64,000 bases of DNA from Antedon mediterranea. Lineage: Eukaryota > Echinodermata > Crinoidea > Comatulida > Antedonidae. A program made the position numbers and the translations under genes. Of the stretch, positions 48,801 through 59,900 are shown in pieces. Position 1 is the first letter of the stretch. Every line of letters starts with the position of its first letter. The stretch lies in assembly GCF_964355755.1 (NCBI RefSeq), contig NC_092673.1:18295001-18359000 (forward strand). Reading direction: 5' to 3'. The notes beneath the pieces were generated by a model. It saw nothing but the letters and a program-made list of their open reading frames with translations. It made no database searches and had not been told where the DNA came from.

Positions 48801-48916
48801 TTTTCATTGTAATTAACTGGATTAAAGGTTATGTTAGAAATATCATTGTTGTTAGTAAGTTCAGAGTTCACATTAAAGTCATAAAAAGGAAGTAAGTGAA
48901 GATAATTAACATTCAT
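45827..48916 (-). CDS. LINE ORF2: APE endonuclease - reverse transcriptase (1029 aa)
   Basis: The uninterrupted frame starts [14 protein letters not shown]. The endonuclease spans about residues 80-300: [64 protein letters not shown] and SDHLPIF, including the catalytic E, D, N and H residues expected of APE-type enzymes. The RT spans about 530-830: [84 protein letters not shown] and the catalytic SFADDTTLF. The C-terminus ([29 protein letters not shown]) is typical of CR1/Jockey-type LINEs. No RNase H segment is evident. It would nick genomic DNA and prime reverse transcription there. Confidence 0.95.
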   Translation of the reverse strand: [1029 protein letters not shown]

Positions 48917-49111
48917 TAAAAATAGCTGCGTATACTGTAGCGTTATCTAAAAAAGAAATACAGCAATAAGCATGCATGAGACTGTATACATTAATACATA
49001 ATTAATGAGAAGCAAAATAAACAATTCTTGAAATAAAAATATATTATAGGTAATATTTCGGTTGACGGTAAGTAGAGTCAAAGTAAAGTTAAATTATTGC
49101 GACGACTAGAA

Positions 49112-49960
49112 TTACTCAGTAGCTACGGGGGCATGTGCTTCCTTGAGGTTCGGGTAGTATTTGGCAAGATGATCCATGTCGATGAATGTGCGAACATAAC
49201 CATTTGCATCTATGTAACGCAATTTGTCAAGGTGGAGCCAGGCCTTTACTTTGTTGGAATGCAGGTATTTCATCGATGAGTATAATGCCTTTCTTCTACT
49301 TATCACTCTGCTGGTAAAATCATTATTTACGTAGATGTTATTATCTTTAAATTTAGGTCTCACTTTTGGAGCTGCCTTGCGTACTCTTTCTTTAGTGGAA
49401 TATCTGAGAAAGTATGCAACAAGTGGTCTCGGTTTATCCCTGGTGGTATTACGTGGTCCAACTCGATGGGCTCGTTGTATATCATCATTAGCGATTTTGA
49501 TGCCGGTGGTATTAGAAATAAATGAGGAAAGGAAATTAACAGTACCTTCACTATCCTCCGCTTGTTCGGGTATGCCAGTAAACCTCAGATTGTTACGGCG
49601 TTGACGTCCTTCTAGGTTGTCGATTTTGTCGCGTATCTCTTCTATGCATTCCGTAGTGGATTGCTGCGTATCCTCGGCAATATCCTTCAGCTTAAAATCC
49701 ATGAAATCAGAATTTTCCTGCATATCGGCGTGCAAATTCCTCAGTTCTTTTTGTAAACCGGTGATTTCAAGATTGAGGATGGTAATGTCTTTTTCCAAGG
49801 AGACAATCTTGGTGACTGCGTCGCATAATGTAGATTTAATATCAGCAATGGTTTTGCAGCCCATGATTGACTTGATGAGAGTCGACAGCCAGGTGTTCGG
49901 TTCAGCGGCGCTAATATTTAAATTAGAAATATTTGGCTCTTTGTTTTCCACGTTGGCCAT
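49112..49960 (-). CDS. LINE ORF1 nucleic-acid-binding protein (282 aa)
   Basis: Starts MANVENKEPNISNL. Residues about 45-120 are a coiled coil (TKIVSLEKDITILNLEITGL, ECIEEIRDKIDNLEGRQRR). Next comes an L1-ORF1-like RRM segment, NNLRFTGIPEQAEDSEGTVN, IQRAHRVGPRN and RPLVAYFLRYSTKERVRKA, and a basic C-terminal domain (VISRRKALYSSMKYLHS). Such proteins form trimers that coat the element RNA and act as chaperones. The NNLR.TGIPE motif after a coiled coil is the diagnostic feature. It lies 195 bp upstream of ORF2 on the same strand. Confidence 0.9.
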   Translation of the reverse strand: MANVENKEPNISNLNISAAEPNTWLSTLIKSIMGCKTIADIKSTLCDAVTKIVSLEKDITILNLEITGLQKELRNLHADMQENSDFMDFKLKDIAEDTQQSTTECIEEIRDKIDNLEGRQRRNNLRFTGIPEQAEDSEGTVNFLSSFISNTTGIKIANDDIQRAHRVGPRNTTRDKPRPLVAYFLRYSTKERVRKAAPKVRPKFKDNNIYVNNDFTSRVISRRKALYSSMKYLHSNKVKAWLHLDKLRYIDANGYVRTFIDMDHLAKYYPNLKEAHAPVATE

Positions 49961-50182
49961 TGTAGATGTTTAGTTAGAATAAATAACAAAAGTGTACCTA
50001 TATTTAATGCAACCGATACGTTCACTATCCAGGTAGGTATACAGGTCTCATGCAGTTAGTAGCTTATCCTTGCAACATGCTATCACAGGTAAGCGAGTAC
50101 TGTATCTAAAAACGTATACGTGTGAGAGCTCCGCTCAAACACGTCTGCACTCGACGAAGGACAGTCAATCAAAAAAGAATTC

Positions 50183-51416
50183 ATTCAGTAACGCCAGCAT
50201 ACAGGTCATCTTCATCCAGTAACACTAGCATACAGGTCATCTTCATTCAGTAACACTGGCATACAGGTCATCTTCATGCAGTAACGCCAGCATACAGGTC
50301 ATCTTCATCCAGTAACACCAGCATACAGGTCATCTTCATTCAGTAACACCAGCATACAGGTCATCTTCAATTAGTAACACCAGCATACAGGTCATCTTCA
50401 ATTAGTAACGCCAGCATACAGGTCATCTTCATCCAGTAACACTAGCATACAGGTCATCTTCATCCAGTAACACCAGCATACAGGTCATCTTCAGTTAGTA
50501 ACGCCAGCATACAGGTCATCTTCATTCAGTAACACCAGCATACAGGTCATCTTCATTCAGTAACGCCAGCATACAGGTCATCTTCATCCAGTAACACTAG
50601 CATACAGGTCATCTTCATTCAGTAACACTGGCATACAGGTCATCTTCATTCAGTAATGCCAGCATACAGGTAATCTTCATTCAGTAACACCAGCATACAG
50701 GTCATCTTCATGCAGTAACACCAGCATACAGGTCATCGCCATCCAGTAACGCCAGCATACAGGTCATCTTCATCCAGTAACACTAGCATACAGGTCATCT
50801 TCATTCAGTAACACTGGCATACAGGTCATCTTCATTCAGTAATGCCAGCATACAGGTAATCTTCATTCAGTAACACCAGCATACAGGTCATCTTCATGCA
50901 GTAACACCAGCATACAGGTCATCGCCATCCAGTAACGCCAGCATACAGGTCATCTTCATGAAGTAACACCAGCATACCGGTCATCTTCATGAAGTAATAC
51001 AAGCATACAGGTCATCTCCATCCAGTAACGCCAGCATACAGGTCAATCTTCATGCAGTAACACCAGCATACAGGTCATCTCATTCAGTAACGCCAGCATA
51101 CAGGTCATCTTCATGCAGTAATGCCAGCATACAGGTAAACTTCATCCAGTAACACTAGCATACAGGTCATCTTCATGCAGTAACACCAGCATACACGTCA
51201 TCTTCATTCAGTAACACCAGCATACAGGTCATCTTCATTCAGTAACACCAGCATACAGGTCATCTTCATTCAGTAACACCAGCATACATGTCATCTTCAT
51301 TCAGTAAAACCAGCATACACGTCATCTTCATTCAGTAACACCAGCATACACGTCATCTTCATTCAGTAACACCAGCATACATGTCATCTTCATTCAGTAA
51401 CACCAGCATACATATG
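50183..51416. repeat. 31-bp satellite, right block, about 40 copies
   Basis: Continuation of the 44541 array after the LINE. Longer blocks are repeated inside the array: the order of variants at 50570-50730 recurs at 50760-50930, and the series with CATACCGGTCATCTTCATG at 44895-45050 recurs at 50940-51115. Block-wise duplication of many units at a time is implied. Confidence 0.95.
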
Positions 51417-51781
51417 CAAGTTAATTGTCGTTGCCTTTAATGCAAAGGTATCTGTCTGATGGAATTATATTTTATACATGCTGTATGTATGGAAACACAT
51501 ACAGTGATGTTGAAATATAAAATGTTTCTGCTGGAGTAGCTTTCATTGTGTATACATTTTCACCAGTTTTATGTTCAACAGTCTGATGATACTGAAGTTT
51601 CCATTCCATTTGTATATCCAGTAAGCAATTGATTATTATCAGTATATTCTTTGTACCACACAGTTACTGTGACACAAACAATTGGTATTTTTTGCATTGC
51701 ATTGTTTTGAATACAACACACATATTAGGAATTAATGATGATTCGCACTAGTTTCTTTTATTTCCTGAAAATTATTTGTAA
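51417..51781. other. No gene recognised
   Basis: AT-rich flank between the satellite and a short MITE, with no coding sequence. Confidence 0.4.
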
Positions 51782-51884
51782 AGCTCTGTCTACACCACCA
51801 TATATGGACATGATGAGGTCATATCACTACCCTATTTGAGAACATAACAATTTCTTTGTCAAGTTTGATATTGTAGACAGAGCT
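51782..51884. mobile_element. 103-bp MITE
   Basis: Inverted ends AGCTCTGTCTACA and TGTAGACAGAGCT around a 77-bp core containing GAGGTCATATCACTACCC. A half copy lies at 44494-44545. Confidence 0.7.
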
Positions 51885-52009
51885 GTGGTTTGTCTAACAA
51901 AAGCTATGCATTTAATAACCTCAGGCTACAGAGTTGGAGATATGAACATTTAAAATCAGACAATTTGATAGCTATAAAGATGTATTATTCCCCATATAAA
52001 AATAATAAT

Positions 52010-52190
52010 TCATTTTTTTTTTGTTGAATGCCATTTTAATGTCCCATAATAGGTATCCACTTTGACCAAAAATTTGATTGAAAACATTTTTTTACCTGAA
52101 AAGTGATTAACTTTATTAAAACTACAAAATAACTAGCTATTCAAAGTCTGATTTAATTAATCTTCATTTTTCATGTTTTTGGGTGACAAT
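52010..52190. repeat. Second copy of the 42.9-kb MITE core
   Basis: TTTTAATGTC.CATAATAG, CACTTTGACCAAAAATT and TTAATCTTCATTTTTCATG follow the order seen at 42970-43130. Ends are not preserved. Confidence 0.55.
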
Positions 52191-52199
52191 CTTTAAACT

Positions 52200-52310
52200 T
52201 ATATTTTAACAAAATGACATTGTTGTGAGTATCAGTAGCTGTTTCTCAATGTACAAATATAATAAGCAAAAGCTAAATCAAAACGACAAAGTAAAACAGC
52301 CAGCATCAGA
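52200..52310. repeat. Fragment of Penelope terminal sequence
   Basis: ATGACATTGTTGTGAGTATCAGTAGCTG.TTCTCAATG and AAAGCTAAATCAAAACGAC.AAGTAAAACAGCCAG match the inner arm of the 36.5-42 kb element (about 37940-38035), in the same orientation as its left arm. Confidence 0.7.
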
Positions 52311-52750
52311 AACATCTATATTATGGTATATTACTTCAATAGGAATTTAGATAGTTAGATAGAAATACAGATAGTTTACATACCAGGAAAGATTAAATGT
52401 TTACCTTTTATATTTTCAGAAGAGAATGTGTAGGCTTTTATACTAGAGGCTATCAGCATTAATAAATGTTAAATGAAGACACTGTATTTTGAAAATGGAA
52501 AGGTAGGTTTTTTAATTTTATTATTTCAAATCAAAAAGATTAACCTTCAATTAATTTATAGTTTAAATGAAAAAGAAAACACTTTAAGATATTATTTTGA
52601 GAAAAGTTACTTTTCAAATACAAACATAAATATTACAATTAAAGGGCCCATTTTCATCAAATATAATGATGATAATATTATTTTCATCAATCGTCATTTT
52701 CATAAAATAATGTAACATTTCATTATAATCTTTTATAATCATTTTAACAG

Positions 52751-53995
52751 CTTTGCACAGGAATGATTTTCAAACAGTTAAACACATTTGTAGAACACAG
52801 CCAGATCTTGTGACATCTATCAATGAGGTATTAACAATATATTTTCATAATGATTAATATTAACAAAAAGAAATTCTTTTCATTGAAATTTAAAATTGTT
52901 TACTACATTATTTAGCTGTAATTTTTGCTGCTGTTTATATAGAAAGAAAACCAATTTCACATAATGTCTGTTGTTATTTATAAACTTTATTATTTTGATT
53001 CCTTTCCAGGATGGGGACACTCCACTACATGAATATCTAAGAACAGTAAATCCTACCTTAGATATAGTGACTTGTCTTGTACAGAATGACACATCTGCAG
53101 CAACATTGCAAAATAAGGTAATCTACAGGTATTTGCTAGTGTAGTAGGCAACCATTCTCTGCAGTAAACCATTCTATTTATCAATAATGACAAATAGGAT
53201 TTTTTACTACATTATTTAGCAGTACTTATTGCTGTTGTTTATATTGACAGAAAACCAATTTCACATAATGTCTGTTATCAGTATTTATAAACTTCATGAT
53301 TATGATACCTTTCCAGGATGTATATTGGAAATTGACTATACTATAGTTATGTGCTTAAACCATTTAAAACAAACTAAATTGATCAAAAAGCCAAATTCCT
53401 GGCCCCCAGCCAAAAGTAATCTTTGTTCCTCCTGTTGATTTATTTTTGGATTTGCCCCTGGGTACCCTGATTTGAGTGCCATTGTGAATTTCAACTTGTC
53501 AAAAATAGATTTAGACTTGTCAATTATAGATGAGGAAATCTCTAGATTGATTATTATTATTATTACATTTATCTTGTTACACTCTATAACACAGGCTAAC
53601 ATTCTATTTACTGATGAAACATATGTGCGTTTGTTCATATAGCCTTTCACCTTGACCGTTTGACCATTCAACACATTTTCAAAATGTGTATACCAAGCAA
53701 AAAATTGACCACCCTAAACCAATTTCTGAAGTCAAATTCTCTGGACATCAAAGTAGCTACTACAGTATCATTAATTATGACCATTTTAGATTTGTTTTCT
53801 TTTTAGTAGAACAACCTAATGGCACACATGATGTGTAATTAACCAATCAAATCAGATACACTAGTCAGGTGTGTTATAAAACTGTATATGTAAATGTATG
53901 TGTTTTATAGGAAGGGAATACATCTGTGAATGTTTTAGAAAATAACACGCAGATGGTTTACCAAGAAAAAAACAAGATTTTAAAGTTCTTTGACA
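52751..53995 (+). other. Ankyrin-repeat exons of locus C
   Basis: Exon 52751-52827 reads LHRNDFQTVKHICRTQPDLV. Exon 53010-53117 is one repeat length (36 codons): DGDTPLHEYLRTVNPTLDIV, with the TPLH box, then TCLVQNDTSAATLQNK. Exon 53911-53995 starts with the partial repeat EGNTSVNVLENNTQM. The D-G-T-P-L-H signature supports ankyrin repeats, usually protein-binding. The first exon begins mid-codon, so more repeats lie upstream, perhaps outside recognisable range. Confidence 0.75.
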
Positions 53996-56900
53996 GTAAG
54001 TGAAGTTTTCTAGTAAAGTTTTAATTAATAAACTAAAGGTCTGCCAGTTTTTAATTTTGTTCTAAAATGGGAGTGATTAAGTTAAGACAGTGGAACCGTA
54101 ATCCAGTCATAATATCAACAAAGGTTCAAGGTTCACCTGCTCCATGTTTCTGGTAGAACGAGTCTTCTTGGATAAGGACTATAAACTGTAATTTCAGTTT
54201 ACATAAATGCTTGTGTGCACTTTGAAGAACCTAGTACATACATTTATAAGGATGAGTAGGGGTTACCTCAGTTTACTTGTTCACACACAGCCACTGTCTT
54301 AGAATTGGCAACAATGACTTGACATGACCCTAAGGGGAAAAGAACTATTATGAAAGATTTATATTTATTTTTACTTTATAATTTTATATTAGAATTGTTA
54401 ATCCCTGCCGAAATATATGCCAAAGGTGCAGATGCAATTAAGATATATAAAGATGAGCTACAAAATGGTGAAATTGCAGTTGTAAATTCAAGGTGTATGT
54501 TTCTTGGAAAAGAAGGTGCAGGCAAGACTAGTTGTGTAAAGGCTATGCTTGGAGAAAGGTAACAAGTAAAATTGATATGTGTATATGTAGTAACTCTAAA
54601 GTTTTTTTTAACTAAAAAAACCCCAAAAAACCTGTGTTTATACCAATCCCCAAACTTTGGCTATTGTTTACTTGCTTTGTCCTATTGTAAACTAAAGCCT
54701 AGTTTGGCTTAGTTCACATACTACCAGTCTATCTTGTGATGACCAGTCATCTCAGACTATGCTACTTTATATATTAGACACTGAAATATAACAAAAATAT
54801 TAGGTTAATTTTGATTTCAGGTTTTTAAAATTTAATTTTTGTAATCAAAGATGTATAAATATATGGAGTTTCAATCTTGAGATTTTGCTTTTTAAAATTA
54901 TTGTCAAACTTATATATTAACTATATACAACTTATAAATATTGTTCAACTTTACTAATACATTGTTATAATAGATTCAATTCCAGAGAACCATCTACTTA
55001 TGGTATCGTTACAACTACAGTGTTTCAGGCAACTAATAAGAGCAAAAGGGTGAAAGATGTAGAGGGTAAGAGTCAAAGAAATGCTATTGGAAAATATTGA
55101 TTAACTTCTGTATATAACACATTAATCATTTGATAAAGTAAACATTTTACATTCAAATTGTTGCTATAAATTTAAACCTTAGTTTTGGAGTTCCATTATT
55201 AATCTTACTGTACATTGTATAACAGCAGTTGAATGACATTTTGGACAAATGCTATTAAGTACTGTAGTTAGAAATATGTAGACTCATAAATCTGCTAGTA
55301 GGCCCTGAACCTTAAAATAACAAATTTATGTCTTCCTTTAAATAACAAATTTATGTCTTCCTTTAAATAAGATTCCATAACACAATTATAGTCATAATTG
55401 GGTTTACTGAACATTAACCTCTTATTTTCAATACCTTCAACATTTATACCAAATTCGTAGGTATATTGAGTATATTGATATACCCACTAGTGAAAATGCT
55501 GTACGTTGTCTTGTCTTGCCACGACTGGACTATTGTAATTCTTTACTTCTTGGCACATCTAGCAAAGAAATCAAACCCTCTTGAAAAAACACACCTTAAG
55601 AGTTTATTGCGCCACTAGTTTGGAACCAGCTTCCACTTAACCGTCAGTGTAAGCAATTCAAGTCACTTCTAAAATCTCACCTTTTTTAATAATTCTAGTT
55701 GGTCTTTTAGCGCTGTGAGACATCAGTAAATAGTGCTTTGTAAAAGTTTATTATTATTCTTAATAATAAATATCACACTATCACTTAATATTGTTGATCT
55801 ATAAATAATACATTTATTTTTCTTTCTTTGTAAAGGTGCTGAACTATCCAAGCAAATTCGTGCACATGCGTTAGAAAAGAAATTAGATGAAGGTAGGCAC
55901 ATACTAAAACATTAAAATGTTATTATTTTTTATATCTGCAGATTTAGGTATATCAAGCAATATTACCATAGTGCTTTTTTTTATTGTTTTTAAAAGGCAA
56001 TGATAACAGCTTGGCTAAAGTTTGGAATATTGTAAGGAAAGGTTTAACAATGGCAACAGGAAAGGTAGATGTGAGTGACATAACTAGTATTTGGGACTTT
56101 GCTGGTCAACTAGACTACTATATAACACACAGGGTATGTTTGTCTTAATTATCCTCGAGTCTTTTCTTGATAGTGAAATCAACATGTGATTCTTTTACTT
56201 CTATCTGGATTTAGATACAAGTAAATATATCTGTATCATCATAATAAAAATGACAATAGAAGATGTTGGGCAATAATAACCAACATAATACAGACAATAG
56301 ACGATGTTGGGCAATAATAACCAACATAATAATGACAATAGAAGATGTTGGGCAATAATAACCAACATAATAATGACAATAGAAGATGTTGGGCAATAAT
56401 AACCAACATAATACTGACAATAGAAGATGTTGGGCAATAATAACCAACATAATACAGACAATAGAAGATGTTGGGCAATAATAACCAACATAATACAGAC
56501 AATAGAAGATGTAGGGCAATAATAACCAACATAATACTGACAATAGAAGATGTTGGGCAATAATAACCAACATAATACTGATAATAGAAGATGTAAGGCA
56601 ATAATAACCAACATAATAATGACAATAGAAGATGTTGGGCAATAATAACCAACATAATACTGACAATAGAAGATGTAAGGCAATAATAACCAACATAATA
56701 CTGACAATAGAAGATGTTGGGCAATAATAACCAACATAATACTGATAATAGAAGATGTAAGGCAATAATAACCAACATAATAATGACAATAGAAGATGTT
56801 GGGCAATAATAACCAACATAATACAGACAATAGAAGATGTTGGGCAATAATAACCAACATAATACAGACAATAGAAGATGTTGGGCAATAATAACCAACA

Positions 56901-59900
56901 TAATACTGACAATAGAAGATGTTGGGCAATAATAACCAACATAATACAGACAATAGAAGATGTTGGGCAATAATAACCAACATAATACTGACAATAGAAG
57001 ATGTAAGGCAATAATAACCAACATAATACAGACAATAGAAGATGTTGGGCAATAATAACCAACATAATACTGACAATAGAAGATGTTGGGCAATAATAAC
57101 CAACATAATACTGACAATAGAAGATGTAGGGCAATAATAACCAACATAATACTGACAATAGAAGATGTAGGGCAATAATAACCAACATAATAATGACAAT
57201 AGAAGATGTTGGGCAATAATAACCAACATAATACTGACAATAGAAGATGTTGGGCAATAATAACCAACATAATACAGACAATAGAAGATGTTGGGCAATA
57301 ATAACCAACATAATACTGACAATAGAAGATGTTGGGCAATAATAACCAACATAATACTGACAATAGAAGATGTTGGGCAATAATAACCAACATAATAATG
57401 ACAATAGAAGATGTTGGGCAATAATAACCAACATAATACAGACAATAGAAGATGTTGGGCAATAATAACCAACATAATACAGACAATAGAAGATGTTGGG
57501 CAATAATAACCAACATAATACTGATAATAGAAGATGTAAGGCAATAATAACCAACATAATAATGACAATAGAAGATGTAGGGCAATAATAACCAACATAA
57601 TACAGACAATAGAAGATGTTGGGCAATAATAACCAACATAATAATGACAATAGAAGATGTTGGGCAATAATAACCAACATAATACAGACAATAGAAGATG
57701 TTGGGCAATAATAACCAACATAATACAGACAATAGAAGATGTTGGGCAATAATAACCAACATAATACAGACAATAGAAGATGTTGGGCAATAATAACCAA
57801 CATAATAATGACAATAGAAGATGTTGGGCAATAATAACCAACATAATAATGACAATAGAAGATGTTGGGCAATAATAACCAACATAATACTGACAATAGA
57901 AGATGTTGGGCAATAATAACCAACATAATACTGACAATAGAAGATGTTGGGCAATAATAACCAACATAATAATGACAATAGAAGATGTTGGGCAATAATA
58001 ACCAACATAATACTGACAATAGAAGATGTTGGGCAATAGTAGCCAACATAATACTGACAATAGAAGATGTTGGGCAATAGTAGCCAACATAATACAGACA
58101 ATAGAAGATGTAGGGCAATAATAACCAACATAATACTGACAATAGAAGATGTTGGGCAATAATAACCAACATAATACAGACAATAGAAGATGTTGGGCAA
58201 TAATAACCAACATAATACAGACAATAGAAGATGTTGGGCAATAATAACCAACATAATACTGACAATAGAAGATGTTGGGCAATAATAACCAACATAATAC
58301 AGACAATAGAAGATGTTGGCAGGCCCGTAGCCAGGGGGGGTTTTTATGGTTCGGGCGAACCCCCCTTTACAGCGAACCCCCCTTAACCGACTGCGAACCC
58401 CCATCCCCGACATGCCCAATACCTCACCCTCATCTCCGAAAATCGTCCAAATATGTGCCCCACAGTACAAAAAGTTGTTCGTAAATTAAAAAATTCGTAA
58501 ACTCGTTCGGAATAACTCATACAGTACCTTCTTCCCTGTATGAGCGTACTTCGAGCGATACGTGTCTGTAAATTTCTAAGAGTTGCAAATGAATTGCCGA
58601 TTTTAACCTGAAAAATAAATGTTTGGTCCCTGCATGTAACATGATATTGACCCGTCTCACAGCGAGCTGGGGCACGAACGATTCGTACAAAGGACACCGC
58701 CAGACAACTGCGTACCAATTGTTTAGATCACTGGCAGTCAGGCAGCATGCATAAAGTATATAGCCTTCCGACATACATCAGTATTTATGTGTGGCTATGA
58801 AGTATAATGTATCATAGAGAATTATAGTGAATATTAATATTTTACACTATAATATCTATGGTATCATGTACTGTAGTTCACATTATGGCATCCGATTATT
58901 TTTTTCTAGACCACCAGCCAATACGTACTCAAATGTATCAATATCAGCTATTTACGTTGGCATATTTAATTTCCTCAACAAATTGCTGTAAATAAATATT
59001 ATAGATAGAGCTATAATAAGAATTGCATTTTCCTTCACCCAGTGTGCTTTTTTTCGGGGCTTCTCCTAGACGTACGTTCGCATTGAACTTGAACGCAAAA
59101 CAAAATATCGAGTAATAATGATCTAACAATCGGCGGTTCCGCACAGAGCACGTGCATCTAACATACGGCAACAAACGTTATCGTTTAAATAGTCCACGAG
59201 TCCAAGTACGATCGTTTTGCTCATTGGTAGCATGCTGCATGAGAGTGTCTTTTCCGGCCATCTAGGGGTGTCATTTAACAAAATTTGCTTTGCCGATACG
59301 TACTCAAATGTATCAATATCAGCTATTTACATTGGCATATTTAATTTCCTCAACAAATTGCTGTAAATAAATATTATAGATAGAGCTATAATAAGAATTG
59401 CATTTGCCTTCACCCAGTGTGCTTTTTTCGGGGCTTCTCCTAGACGTACGTTCGCATTGAACTTGAACGCAAAACAAAATATCGAGTAAAATGATCAAAC
59501 AATTGGCGGTTCCGCACAGAGCACGCGCATCTAATATACGGCAACAAATGTTATCGTTTAAATTTAACAAAATTTGCTTCGCCTCAGGCCCCACCCCAGG
59601 GGAAGAGGGTAGGTATGGGGGTGGGGTGACCCAAATACTTAGTGTGCGAAAATCCCCTTGACAGATCCTGGCTACGGCCCTGGTTGGGCAATAATAACCA
59701 ACATAATAATGACAATAGAAGATGTTGGGCAATAATAACCAACATAATAATGACAATAGAAGATGTTGGGCAATAATAACCAACATAATAATGACAATAG
59801 AAGATGTTGGTCAATAATAACCAACATAATACTGACAATAGAAGATGTTGGGCAATAATAACCAACATAATACAGACAATAGAAGATGTTGGGCAATAAT

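Larger units (their letters stand above)
45337..50182 (-). mobile_element. Full-length two-ORF LINE retrotransposon
   Basis: 4.85 kb, inserted into the 31-bp satellite with target duplication ATTCAGTA (45329-45336 and 50183-50190). On the minus strand: 5' UTR of about 220 bp, ORF1 (49960-49112), a 195-bp gap, ORF2 (48916-45827), and a 3' region of about 490 bp that is AT-rich and ends in ATTTATTTAGATAATAATG-like repeats. Both ORFs are open, so the copy is young and may be competent. Clade placement in the CR1/Jockey group is from motifs only. Confidence 0.9.

Noticed and set aside
44541-51416. Possible CRISPR array (31-bp repeats)
   Set aside because: Repeats are directly adjacent, without unique spacers, in eukaryotic intergenic DNA. 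It is a satellite.
52473-52502. ATG-started short exon MKTLYFENGK with a donor site, as first exon of locus C
   Set aside because: Its phase (0) does not fit the next exon at 52751, which needs one preceding base of a codon; joining in this phase gives an early stop.
56201-58470. Three minus-strand ORFs of about 700 codons rich in L, I, Y and C
   Set aside because: All three frames of a stop-free 41-bp repeat are open together. The reading is opposite to the host gene and is a by-product of the array.
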